Shown: positions 16,640 through 24,216 of the stretch, piece after piece
How positions within the stretch are numbered: the first letter of the stretch is position 1
How the letters are laid out: each line of letters begins with the position of its first letter
NCBI GenBank assembly: GCA_050292445.1
Contig: JBNKLQ010000009.1
Span: 1-43,040, forward strand
Reading direction: 5' to 3'
Length of the DNA stretch: 43,040 bases
Source: Leptofilum sp050292445
Lineage (GTDB): Bacteria > Chloroflexota > Anaerolineae > Promineifilales > Promineifilaceae
Position numbers and translations under genes: made by a program
The notes under the pieces: generated by a model
Seen by the model: the letters and a program-made list of their open reading frames with translations, nothing else
Told to the model about the DNA's origin: nothing
Database searches by the model: none

Positions 16640-17509
16640 TCATTGCCCCATGCGCCAGCCACCCCCGACGTAAATGAGCTGGCCCGTTACCCAGCGCGCC
16701 TGCTCCGAGGCCATAAACACGACAACATCGGCTAAATGGTCTGGCTGGCCAATGCCGCGCAGCGGGGTATTGGCCGCGATGTGGGATTCGGCTTCCGGTT
16801 CAATGTAGCCAGTTTGGATCGGCCCGGGCGAAACGATGTTGACGGTGATGCCATATTTGCCTAATTCGATGGCGGCGGAACGGCCGTAGGATTCTATGGC
16901 GTGTTTGCTGGCGGCGTAATGCACATTTTCCGTATGGGCATGGGCGGCGTCGGTGCTGATGAGAACGATCCGGCCCCAGCTGGCCTGCCGCGCCAGATAG
17001 CGCTTCACATATTCAGCCATCAGCAAGGCGTAGGCGCGTGCGTTGATGGCAAAGTGGCGATCAGCTTCTACGGCGCTTATGAAGCCTACTTGGAAGCCTT
17101 CGGTTTTCACAGAAGCTGGATCAAACGTTTCTAGAACGCAGTAGGTGTGGTTACATACCAGCACGTCGACCGGTCCTAATTTAGCCACACACTGATCAAA
17201 CAGCCAGGGAATGTTGTTTGCCTCTGCCAGATCAGCCTCGTAGGCAACGGCCGTTCCTCCAGCCGCCTCAATTTCTGCCACAACCGCTTCACCTTTTTGC
17301 TGCTGATTGGCCGTGTACAAGGCTGGTCCACCCGCGCCGCGCTTTTGCGCCTGGGCCATTTCTTTTGTTGACAACTCTGTTTTGCTCCGGAAGTAGGTGA
17401 TAAATACCTTTGCTCCTTGGGCGGCAAACGCCTTAGCCGTCGCGGCGCCAATGCCGTGATTAGCGCCAGTGATTAACACCACCTTCTCTTTTAAGTTTGG
17501 ATCAATCAT
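16640..17509 (-). CDS. Short-chain dehydrogenase/reductase
   Basis: A protein of 289 residues from ATG 17509, directly after GGAGG. Classical SDR: cofactor motif TGANHGIG (14-21), VCNHTYC in place of the usual NNAG, and active-site YAASK (Tyr 198, Lys 202) with Ser in ISTDAAH. An insertion near residues 45-65 (KEMAQAQKRGAGGPALYT) lengthens the second strand region. The family oxidises or reduces alcohols, sugars or acyl groups with NAD(P). FabG-like overall, but the NNAG change and the insertion argue against housekeeping FabG. Substrate unknown. Confidence 0.87.
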   Translation of the reverse strand: MIDPNLKEKVVLITGANHGIGAATAKAFAAQGAKVFITYFRSKTELSTKEMAQAQKRGAGGPALYTANQQQKGEAVVAEIEAAGGTAVAYEADLAEANNIPWLFDQCVAKLGPVDVLVCNHTYCVLETFDPASVKTEGFQVGFISAVEADRHFAINARAYALLMAEYVKRYLARQASWGRIVLISTDAAHAHTENVHYAASKHAIESYGRSAAIELGKYGITVNIVSPGPIQTGYIEPEAESHIAANTPLRGIGQPDHLADVVVFMASEQARWVTGQLIYVGGGWRMGQ

Positions 17510-17528
17510 GCTTAACCTCCATCTTCTG

Positions 17529-17561
17529 TTGGTCAATTCGCAATTTTGCAATATTGACCTA
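17529..17561. repeat. Palindromic intergenic repeat GGTCAATT type, variant
   Basis: TTGGTCAATTCGCAA is mirrored by TTGCAATATTGACCTA, an imperfect, longer-armed relative of the copies at 13375 and 39378. It lies between the SDR gene and the upstream GNAT gene. Confidence 0.6.
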
Positions 17562-17597
17562 CGCTGCTTTACATTTCCCCGGAAACTGCCCGTTATC

Positions 17598-18716
17598 TTA
17601 ACGGTCTGGCCTAAAGTTTCTGGGGAAATTCGGGTATTGCCGATAAGGTGCAAACTCCGGCAGCGTTTCCAGTAATTCTTTGTCTTTGAATCCTGTGGCT
17701 ATCGCTTCTTGTAAATAATCCAATGCTACCGGCTCTTCCAGATGCGCCAGTGCGCGTGCGGCTAAAAAGTAAATGTAGTTGGGTGGCGTGTCGTCCACCT
17801 CGATGGCGATTTCCAGCATGTCGGCGGCTTCTTCATACATTTGTGCCTCAAAAAAGTAGAATCGGCCCAGTTCGGCGTAATGTTGGGGTTCGTCATAGTG
17901 AAATTCGTAGAAGTTGTACGGCCGTTCCAACTCAAAGCCCACGTTTACGGCCGTACCAATTGACCCCGGATTATCTGCGCCACAGTGCCAGCCAATGTGG
18001 GTGAAGCCCGCGTTTTGGCAAAATTCAACGGTGGCGGCGGTAACGGCCGTTGCTAAGCCACGTCTTTGGTGAGAAGCGGCCGTTTGGATGCCAATTTCGC
18101 AAGCGTTTCCTACCGTCACATCCGCCAGGCACCAGCACACAATTTCGTCTTGGTGCAAAGCCACAAAGCCAAACCCGTTCTGCAAAAAGTTGGCTTCGTT
18201 TTGCCAGCCAATGCGGATCGAATCGGCGATCTGTTTGGGCAATTGCTTGCCCTNTGCTGCCAGCAAAGCGGCATCCAAACGGGCGATTTTGTAGCTGGCG
18301 GGCAAAATCGTGCGCCAATCCACCCGCGCTTTTGCAAAAAGATAATGATGATTGCTGCCCCAAATGGGCGGCCAGCGCCAGTCGCCTAAAACATCGGCCA
18401 GTGCTGGTTCCCAATCCAGCGAACCCAGGCAAATATCCAGCACAGGATTGTCTGGATTGACGCGGTCGCCAGCCAGCAGGGTGGCCGCCAGTTCCGCCTT
18501 AAGCGCGTCGTTGAAGGCAGCGTTGTTTGACTCACCTACCAGGTAAGCACAGTCTAGCGAAACGGCAAAACCGCTGCGAGGCGTGTCCAAGTTATCAAAG
18601 TAAACACGACCGGGGCTTTTTTGTTGCAGAACGGCCGTTACGTACACATTCCACTCAGCCATCCTCGCAAACAGCGGCACGACTTTGCTAAATTGTTCAG
18701 GTCTTAAGCGAATCAT
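17598..18716 (-). CDS. GNAT acetyltransferase with C-terminal TPR-like extension
   Basis: A protein of 372 residues with one undefined residue caused by the N at 18254. The middle holds a GNAT core (GNACEIGIQTAASHQRRGLATAVTAATVEFC, then NPGSIGTAVNVGFE), resembling the GNAT_acetyltran/zwittermicin-resistance-like family. After about residue 270 the sequence changes to a helical repeat (FYFFEAQMYEEAADMLEIAIEV, YIYFLAARALAHLEEPVALDYLQEAI) that looks like two TPR units, possibly for protein contact. The substrate is unknown. Many ACGGCCGT octamers lie in this gene. Confidence 0.83.
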   Translation of the reverse strand: MIRLRPEQFSKVVPLFARMAEWNVYVTAVLQQKSPGRVYFDNLDTPRSGFAVSLDCAYLVGESNNAAFNDALKAELAATLLAGDRVNPDNPVLDICLGSLDWEPALADVLGDWRWPPIWGSNHHYLFAKARVDWRTILPASYKIARLDAALLAAXGKQLPKQIADSIRIGWQNEANFLQNGFGFVALHQDEIVCWCLADVTVGNACEIGIQTAASHQRRGLATAVTAATVEFCQNAGFTHIGWHCGADNPGSIGTAVNVGFELERPYNFYEFHYDEPQHYAELGRFYFFEAQMYEEAADMLEIAIEVDDTPPNYIYFLAARALAHLEEPVALDYLQEAIATGFKDKELLETLPEFAPYRQYPNFPRNFRPDR

Positions 18717-18737
18717 AGTTTGTGTTCTTGAATTAGG

Positions 18738-18820
18738 AACACAGAGTTTCGCAGAGAACCACAGAGCTGCACAGAGTTTTTCTCTGTGCAGCTTTGCGCC
18801 TACTCTGTGCCTCTCTGCGT
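18738..18820. repeat. CAGAG-type hairpin repeat
   Basis: The core is a perfect 12-bp stem, AGCTGCACAGAG (18765-18776) against CTCTGTGCAGCT (18782-18793), with a five-T loop. It is flanked by further CACAGAG and CTCTGTG units. It occupies the spacer between the hydrolase stop and the GNAT start and reaches into the hydrolase C-terminus (SGTQRGTE). Related to 9239-9303. Confidence 0.7.
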
Positions 18821-19633
18821 TCCGCTTTTCCCATCCAAAAAATCTAAAACCAACTGGTTAAAGCGTGCTGGTGTTTCCATATTCATCATGTGAGCCACAC
18901 CAGACATGATGCTGTGCTGCCCATTTGGAATTTCACTGGCCAGCCACGCGGCTTGTTCAATCGTCTCCGGCAAATCGAGATTGCCTACCAGCACCAGGGT
19001 GGGCGCAGTGATTTCGGCCAAACGGCCGTTCGCCGCTGGTTCCAATCTCTCTTCTTCCACATCTTCCGGGATGTCCATCTGGAAAATTTCCCGCTGCATT
19101 TGGCCCACTTTTTGCCGCACTGTGGGATTCACTTCGTCGGGCTGGCGCTGCGGCCCATCGACCCACAAGCGCAAGTTGAGTTCTACGGCCGTATCCAAAT
19201 CCCCTTGTTCCATCGCCGCTTCCTCAGCTTCCCAAAACTGAATGATGCGCTCAGACGGCTGCGTGCCGCCAACGCTGGGCGCACCCAGCACCAACGCTGC
19301 CACCCGCTGCGGATACGCCAGGGCAAAATCAATAGCAATCTTGCCACCAAAAGAGATGCCGACCACCATCGCACGCGCCACCTGCAAAAAATCGAGTAAG
19401 CCAGCGACGTCGTCGTAATTGCTGAAGCGGCCTGCGGGCATGGCAGAACGGCCAAAGCCGCGTAAATCGAAGCGAATCGTGCGGTACTGCTCGGCAAAAA
19501 TGGCAAACTGGTCGTCCCATAGTCGGCCGTCTGCCACCCCGGCGTGCAATAAGATCACTGGTTGGCCTTTTCCTGCTACTTCATAATAAAGTTGCGCCCC
19601 GTTGACTGGGGCAAATCCTGTGTTTGTCTGCAT
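18800..19633 (-). CDS. Alpha/beta hydrolase
   Basis: A protein of 277 residues with AAGGAA before ATG 19633. Fold landmarks: LLHAGVADGRLWD (oxyanion region, HAG in place of HGG), FDLRGFGRS, nucleophile elbow GISFG (Ser 94), acid in GNLDLPET and base in GVAHMMNME. It resembles 3-oxoadipate enol-lactonase-like and general esterase-like hydrolases; the substrate is not predictable. The last residues come from the CAGAG-type repeat. Confidence 0.85.
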   Translation of the reverse strand: MQTNTGFAPVNGAQLYYEVAGKGQPVILLHAGVADGRLWDDQFAIFAEQYRTIRFDLRGFGRSAMPAGRFSNYDDVAGLLDFLQVARAMVVGISFGGKIAIDFALAYPQRVAALVLGAPSVGGTQPSERIIQFWEAEEAAMEQGDLDTAVELNLRLWVDGPQRQPDEVNPTVRQKVGQMQREIFQMDIPEDVEEERLEPAANGRLAEITAPTLVLVGNLDLPETIEQAAWLASEIPNGQHSIMSGVAHMMNMETPARFNQLVLDFLDGKSGTQRGTE

Positions 19634-19660
19634 CAGGTTCCTTGATTGTTAAGAAAATGG

Positions 19661-19685
19661 ATTCCCGCCTGCGCGGGAATGACAG
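19661..19685. repeat. ATTCCCGC-GCGGGAAT dispersed hairpin
   Basis: ATTCCCGC (19661-19668), loop CTGC, GCGGGAAT (19673-19680), followed by GACAGG. This type of short repeat occurs in many bacteria; the arms resemble the Neisseria dRS3 element. It lies between the hydrolase and nucleotidyltransferase genes. Confidence 0.7.
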
Positions 19686-19686
19686 G

Positions 19687-20490
19687 CTAATGTTTCAACT
19701 CATCAAAATTGTGAATGGCGAAATGAATAAAATCGAGCGTTTCTTGTAACTCATTTGAATCAGCCGGCTGATGTACTTTTTGGCTGGGAAACGGCCGTTC
19801 CGCCCAGGCGCGCTTCAATAATTCCGACCAACGGCCGTCCAGATGATCTTTTGCCCAATGCACCGCTGCCAGTTTGGAATGAATCTGTCCGGTAGCCAGG
19901 GTGTGCAGCATTCGGCCGTAGCTCAAAGCAGCAAACGGCTGCGCCCAACGATTGTTAATTGAATATTTTCCCGAAACAATCTCGTCACCCCAATCCCGCA
20001 TCGTTTTCACAACTTCTTGGTGCAGCGCCTCTGGTGGGATGGGGTCGATGACCTCACTGGGCGGCGGGCCAAGCAGCGGGATGCCCTGCTCACGCACCGT
20101 CCAGCGCACCACCCAGGTGTTGTCGTGGTCATGACGCACCAGTTCCTGGCTGCCGTTGTCGATATAAAATGGCCGATCCCGTTCCGGTTCGTATCGTCGC
20201 AACATCTCCAGCGGAAAATACGATCCTTCTAAATGCTGCGCCCAGGGAATGGGCAGGGCAAAAATGCGCTGGTGCATTGTTTGCAGCGCCGCCAGTTCCG
20301 CTTCGGTTAAATCTTGCTTGATGACGCCCAGAAAATCGACATCGCTGTGTTCGTCGCCATCACCAGTAGCAAACGAACCTTGCAGATAAAGGCCAATCAG
20401 GTTGCCGCTCAAAATAGCCTGCACCGAGGCTGCCAGTTCGCGCAGCACCCGGTTCAGGTCTGGGAAGGCTGTGGGATTATCTATTTTCAT
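19687..20490 (-). CDS. AadA-like nucleotidyltransferase
   Basis: A protein of 267 residues. The N-terminal nucleotidyltransferase motif GSFATGDGDEHSDVDF (38-53; Asp 50 and Asp 52 as metal ligands) is followed by a helical C-terminal domain with conserved-looking RWTVREQGIPLLGPPP and a DUF4111-like region (WAQPFAALSYGRMLHTLATG). This architecture is that of aminoglycoside 3''-adenylyltransferases and their uncharacterised relatives, which transfer AMP to a hydroxyl of a small molecule. Its ATG overlaps the RsgA stop (ATGA), giving translational coupling with a ribosome assembly factor. Actual drug resistance is not shown. Confidence 0.83.
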   Translation of the reverse strand: MKIDNPTAFPDLNRVLRELAASVQAILSGNLIGLYLQGSFATGDGDEHSDVDFLGVIKQDLTEAELAALQTMHQRIFALPIPWAQHLEGSYFPLEMLRRYEPERDRPFYIDNGSQELVRHDHDNTWVVRWTVREQGIPLLGPPPSEVIDPIPPEALHQEVVKTMRDWGDEIVSGKYSINNRWAQPFAALSYGRMLHTLATGQIHSKLAAVHWAKDHLDGRWSELLKRAWAERPFPSQKVHQPADSNELQETLDFIHFAIHNFDELKH

Positions 20491-21683
20491 GCCAGTTCGG
20501 ATAAGATTTCGTATAAGTTGACATAATTATCGTAGCGCCATTGGGCGATACGGCCGTCTCCCACCGCCTCCTTCACCACACAGCCCGGCTCATGCGAATG
20601 GGTGCAATCATTAAACCGGCAAAAGCCCACCACATCGGCCAGTTCAGGATAGAACTCGATCAAATCATCAGGGTGCAAGCCCAACAGGCCCATATCTTTA
20701 ATGCCAGGTGTATCGACGACGTTGCCACCCATGGCCAGTGGCAGCATGATTGCCTGCGTGGTGGTGTGCCGTCCCTCGCGGCTTTTGAGCTGGCTCACCT
20801 CACTGGTACGCAGCTGTAAGCCGGGTTGAACGGCATTCAAAATGGTCGATTTACCCACGCCGGACAAGCCAGCCAGCACCGTTGTCTGTCCGCGCAAAAA
20901 GTTGGTCACTGGCTCGATGCCCAGGCCATCGGTGGCGCTGGTGAGGAAGACGGGGATGTCTAGGCTGCGATAGGGAGCGGCAACTGCTTCAATTTCTGCA
21001 TCATTTTTGGCCAGATCGATTTTGTTGAGGCAAACGGCCGTTTTCAGTCCATTCCGTTCCGCCCCAATCAAATATTCATCAATCATTTGCAGCCAGATTT
21101 TTGGCTCCAGCCAGGATGCCACCACCAGCAGTTGGTCTACATTGGCCGCGATGATTTGCTTGAGATGCATATCAAAGCTGTCGGCGCGGGCCAGTCCAGT
21201 GCGGCGGGGCAGTACCCCTTCCACAAGACCCCGATCATCGGCTAGCGGCTGTACCAGCACCCGGTCGCCCACCGCCATGATGTTGGTGTAGCCTGTGCCT
21301 TCGGCGGTGAGAATGCCGCGCACATCACAGACAATCGTTTCGCCGTTCACTTCTGCCCGGCACAAACCGCGACTGACTTCTACCACTTTGCCCAGCAAAA
21401 ATGGCGTCTCGTCGGCCATGTTTTGCCATTGGGCATCGTCTAGCGTTTGTTCCAGGGCAGCCGCTGACTGCTCCTCGACCGCTTTGCGCCGGTCCAACTC
21501 ATCCAGCGGCATGATGCGCTGGTCGGCAACCTGACCTTCTTCGTCGGGCACCAACGGTTGCCAATCAATGCGGTGTTTTTCCTGATTAGCGGCCGTGTTG
21601 TGGCGCAGTTTCTTGCGCCGCCCTTTTTCGGCATCCCACGCTTTGCGCTGCTGTTGGCGAATCTCTTTTTTCTTCTTACTCAT
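20487..21683 (-). CDS. rsgA: Small ribosomal subunit biogenesis GTPase RsgA
   Basis: A protein of 398 residues. It is a circularly permuted GTPase: NKID (G4, 220-223) precedes the P-loop GLSGVGKS (272-279) and DTPG (324-327). An OB-fold lies around residues 98-160, and the zinc knuckle CRFNDCTHSHEPGC provides Cys 355, Cys 360, His 362 and Cys 368. RsgA acts in late 30S subunit maturation, releasing from the subunit upon GTP hydrolysis. The N-terminus carries an extra basic and acidic stretch of about 90 residues (KKKKEIRQQQRKAW...), longer than the E. coli protein. It is coupled to the downstream nucleotidyltransferase gene. Confidence 0.95.
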   Translation of the reverse strand: MSKKKKEIRQQQRKAWDAEKGRRKKLRHNTAANQEKHRIDWQPLVPDEEGQVADQRIMPLDELDRRKAVEEQSAAALEQTLDDAQWQNMADETPFLLGKVVEVSRGLCRAEVNGETIVCDVRGILTAEGTGYTNIMAVGDRVLVQPLADDRGLVEGVLPRRTGLARADSFDMHLKQIIAANVDQLLVVASWLEPKIWLQMIDEYLIGAERNGLKTAVCLNKIDLAKNDAEIEAVAAPYRSLDIPVFLTSATDGLGIEPVTNFLRGQTTVLAGLSGVGKSTILNAVQPGLQLRTSEVSQLKSREGRHTTTQAIMLPLAMGGNVVDTPGIKDMGLLGLHPDDLIEFYPELADVVGFCRFNDCTHSHEPGCVVKEAVGDGRIAQWRYDNYVNLYEILSELA

Positions 21684-21702
21684 TTTTTTCTCTTTTAGAA
21701 TA

Positions 21703-21766
21703 GGACGCTGATCGGCCTGATTTTCCTGATTTTATTGATCAGGCTTATCAGGGAAATCAGCGTTCC
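21703..21766. repeat. CTGAT-rich hairpin repeat
   Basis: GGACGCTGAT (21703-21712) is mirrored by ATCAGCGTTCC (21756-21766), with internal CCTGATTTTCCTGAT against ATCAGGCTTATCAGG. It fills the spacer between the hypothetical gene ending at 21772 and rsgA, and may terminate the former. Confidence 0.65.
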
Positions 21767-21771
21767 AATAT

Positions 21772-22116
21772 TTATTTTTCGGACATGCACCAGCCGATGA
21801 GGCGGCGCACGAAATCGTTGGTAGGGTACGGCTTGCTGTCGTGTTTCCAGCGTGGCACCTGCACCTCTTTGGCCCCTGGCTGGCGGGGAAATTGTTCCCC
21901 CTCCACGCGTAGGGTGGTGGATTCATCCCCGTCTTTGGGAATGCGGTAATGGACGATGAACTTTTTGTTGGTGGCTATGATATGCACAATGCGTTCCGGC
22001 GTGTGATCAACAAAACCACCTTCTTCGGGAACATGTTCGTCCTTGCTTTCGACGTACCAGATGTACGGCCGTCCCTTCACCTTCACCTTGCGTTTTCCTT
22101 TTGTATTGACTGCCAA
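21772..22116 (-). CDS. Conserved-looking small basic protein of unknown function
   Basis: A protein of 114 residues. The TTG at 22116 is preferred as start: AGAAGGAG sits six bases upstream of it, whereas a longer TTG start would place that ribosome binding site within the gene and begin inside the repeat at 22133-22158. The sequence starts with a basic stretch (NTKGKRKVKVKGRPYIWYVE) and reads as alternating beta-strands with a charged C-terminal part (EVQVPRWKHDSKPYPTNDF). No membrane segment, signal or catalytic motif is recognised. It lies between rsgA and a GNAT pair. Confidence 0.65.
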   Translation of the reverse strand: MAVNTKGKRKVKVKGRPYIWYVESKDEHVPEEGGFVDHTPERIVHIIATNKKFIVHYRIPKDGDESTTLRVEGEQFPRQPGAKEVQVPRWKHDSKPYPTNDFVRRLIGWCMSEK

Positions 22117-22132
22117 ACCAATCTCCTTCTGG

Positions 22133-22158
22133 TAGGTCAAGATTGCAACCTTGACCTA
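22133..22158. repeat. Palindromic intergenic repeat TAGGTCAAG type
   Basis: TAGGTCAAG (22133-22141) and CTTGACCTA (22150-22158) form a perfect 9-bp stem. The end CTA at 22156-22158 is the reverse of the TAG stop of the upstream GNAT gene, the same arrangement as at 13398-13400. Confidence 0.75.
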
Positions 22159-23163
22159 CAACGGTTTTTGATAGGTAACCGACATCTTGTCTTTTTGGAA
22201 GCCCATATCGGTGTAAAGTTTAACCGCGCCAGTTGGGTTTTCGGCATCAACGGTTAGGGCTGCTTCAGTCATGCCCATTTCTTTTAGCATTTGCAGACTG
22301 CGGGCGATGAGGGCTTTAGCTAGACCTCGCTTGCGCCACGGTCGCCGTACAAAAATATCCTCGGTGTACCCTCGGAGAAGATTCAATGACTCATTGCTTG
22401 CCTTGTTGATGAAATTACAGACACCGCCAGCCACTTCAGCACCATCCCAACCAATTTGAAACAGAGTGGGATCAAAGTTTGGGTGCTGCGTCCATGCCTG
22501 GAAACTTTCCTCGCTCCACTCCGATTCACCCCAATGATCCTGAAAAGCTTTCCGGCACGCTTCCCAAATTTGTCGCCATTCGGCTTGCGTGCCCGGACGG
22601 GCTTCAAGGCCATCGGGCATGGGGGCATTGGGGATGTTGTCCAGAGACGGCCGTACCATCTCCATGAAGTAGCGAACGGGCCGATAGTTGGCGGCTTCGA
22701 GCAGAGCTGCCCAGCGAGTTTCCCCTTCATTGGCAAACGCAGCAAAATGTTTCTGGCTTTCTGCCGGATGCATTGCGGCGATTTGGCGCAGACGGGTTTC
22801 ACTGAACTTTAGGATGGCCTGACGAATGCCTTCATTGCGCCACTCCGGCAGCAGTTTGGCAATATGCAGGTAGCGATAGGTGCCATCTAGCTGTGCTTCC
22901 CACCAGCAACGGCCGTATCCCACCATTTCTTCATCAATTTCGGCAAAGATCATATCCTCATACGGATCACAGTTGGTCAGGTGGTGGTAATTGTTTGTGG
23001 TTTGGTCAATCGTGGTGATCCACTCATTGCCATCAATCTTGTTACTACGATTGATAATCTCAACCATGCCAGGGATATCTGCTTCACCCCGATAATGACG
23101 AAAAACCAGGCCGGGAACGGCCGTTTCCATCTCGATATCGATTAAATCAAGTTGAATACTCAT
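22156..23163 (-). CDS. Two-domain GNAT N-acetyltransferase (tandem paralogue 1)
   Basis: A protein of 335 residues with AGAGGAAA before the ATG. The N-terminal half is a diverged GNAT (IFAEIDEEMVGYGRCWW) and the C-terminal half a complete one (EDIFVRRPWRKRGLAKALIARSLQMLKEMG, then AENPTGAVKLYTDMGFQ). The acetyl-CoA loop R-K-R-G-L-A is present only in the second half, so the first may be a substrate-binding or degenerate domain. Highly similar to the next gene upstream, for instance MVRPSLDNIP and AEWRQIWE are identical. Substrate unknown. Confidence 0.88.
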   Translation of the reverse strand: MSIQLDLIDIEMETAVPGLVFRHYRGEADIPGMVEIINRSNKIDGNEWITTIDQTTNNYHHLTNCDPYEDMIFAEIDEEMVGYGRCWWEAQLDGTYRYLHIAKLLPEWRNEGIRQAILKFSETRLRQIAAMHPAESQKHFAAFANEGETRWAALLEAANYRPVRYFMEMVRPSLDNIPNAPMPDGLEARPGTQAEWRQIWEACRKAFQDHWGESEWSEESFQAWTQHPNFDPTLFQIGWDGAEVAGGVCNFINKASNESLNLLRGYTEDIFVRRPWRKRGLAKALIARSLQMLKEMGMTEAALTVDAENPTGAVKLYTDMGFQKDKMSVTYQKPL

Positions 23164-23181
23164 TTTTTCCTCTAAACAAAT

Positions 23182-24198
23182 TTAGAGAGGCTTACGAAAA
23201 GTAACGCCTCGCTTCACTTCTTTAAATCCCAGGCTGCGGTAAAGTTGCAACGCGCCGTTAGGATTTTCACCATCCACACCCAAAGCTGCATCTTCCATGC
23301 CTGCCTCTTTTAGCACCTGAAAGCTGTGGGTGATGAGTGCTTTGGCCACACCCTGCCGCCGCCAGGGACGGCGCACAAAAATGGTCTCGGTATAGCCACG
23401 CTTGCGATCATGCTCTTTGTTTTCTGCTTCATCAATGAAGTTGAGCACGCCACCGGCAACCTCATCGCCATCCCAGGCAATTTGCCACAGATCGGGGTTG
23501 AAGGTTGGGTATTTTTCCCAGGCAAAAAAGGATTTTTCATCCCATTCAGGCATGGCCCAATGGTCGCGGAACGCCTCGCGTGCCCCTTCCCAAATTTGCC
23601 GCCATTCGGCTTTGGTTCCTCGGCGAATCTCGATACCGTCAGGCAGGGGGCAGTGGGGGATGTTGTCGAGAGACGGCCGTACCATGTCGAAGCCATAGCG
23701 TACAATGCTAAACCCTTCCGCTTGCAGCAGTTCATGCCAACTGACCTGACCCTGGTCGGCCCAGGCGGTAAAAAACTTGTTCCGCTCCGCTGGATGATCA
23801 ACGCTGATTTGGCGTAGACGTTTTTGCAGATGGCGTACCATCGCCCGGCGGATGCCCTGGCCGCGCCACTGGGGCAGCAAGTTGGCAAAGAAGTAGTAGC
23901 TATATCCTTCATCTTTGAGATCGTGCCACCAGCAACGGCCGTATCCCACCACATCCTCATCTATCTCCACAAAAATCATATCCGTGGCCGGATCGCAATT
24001 GGTGAGATAGCTGTAATCGGCGGCGAGGTCTTCCAGCGTGGCCACAAAATCGGCCTGATCTGCTTCGCGGCTGCCGTTGATGATGGCCACCATGTGCGGA
24101 TAATCCGATTCGCCTTGAAAACCACGAAAGCGTAGCCCAGGTACGGTGGGCATTTCCGCCACTTCAATTTCATTTTCTAATATTTCAATAGTAGACAT
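23182..24198 (-). CDS. Two-domain GNAT N-acetyltransferase (tandem paralogue 2)
   Basis: A protein of 338 residues with GGAGGG before the ATG. Same architecture as its neighbour: a diverged N-terminal GNAT (IFVEIDEDVVGYGRCWW) and an active-looking C-terminal GNAT (ETIFVRRPWRRQGVAKALITHSFQVLKEAG, ENPNGALQLYRSLGF). Over residues 170-260 more than half the positions match the neighbour, so the pair arose by tandem duplication. It lies 18 bases downstream of an ABC exporter gene, which suggests a link between modification and export. Confidence 0.88.
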   Translation of the reverse strand: MSTIEILENEIEVAEMPTVPGLRFRGFQGESDYPHMVAIINGSREADQADFVATLEDLAADYSYLTNCDPATDMIFVEIDEDVVGYGRCWWHDLKDEGYSYYFFANLLPQWRGQGIRRAMVRHLQKRLRQISVDHPAERNKFFTAWADQGQVSWHELLQAEGFSIVRYGFDMVRPSLDNIPHCPLPDGIEIRRGTKAEWRQIWEGAREAFRDHWAMPEWDEKSFFAWEKYPTFNPDLWQIAWDGDEVAGGVLNFIDEAENKEHDRKRGYTETIFVRRPWRRQGVAKALITHSFQVLKEAGMEDAALGVDGENPNGALQLYRSLGFKEVKRGVTFRKPL

Positions 24199-24216
24199 AA
24201 TATTATCCCTCCACAG

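Noticed and set aside
11222..24198. Naming the transferases as specific resistance genes
   Set aside because: Fold-level motifs are clear, but nothing in the sequence identifies aminoglycosides as the true substrates.
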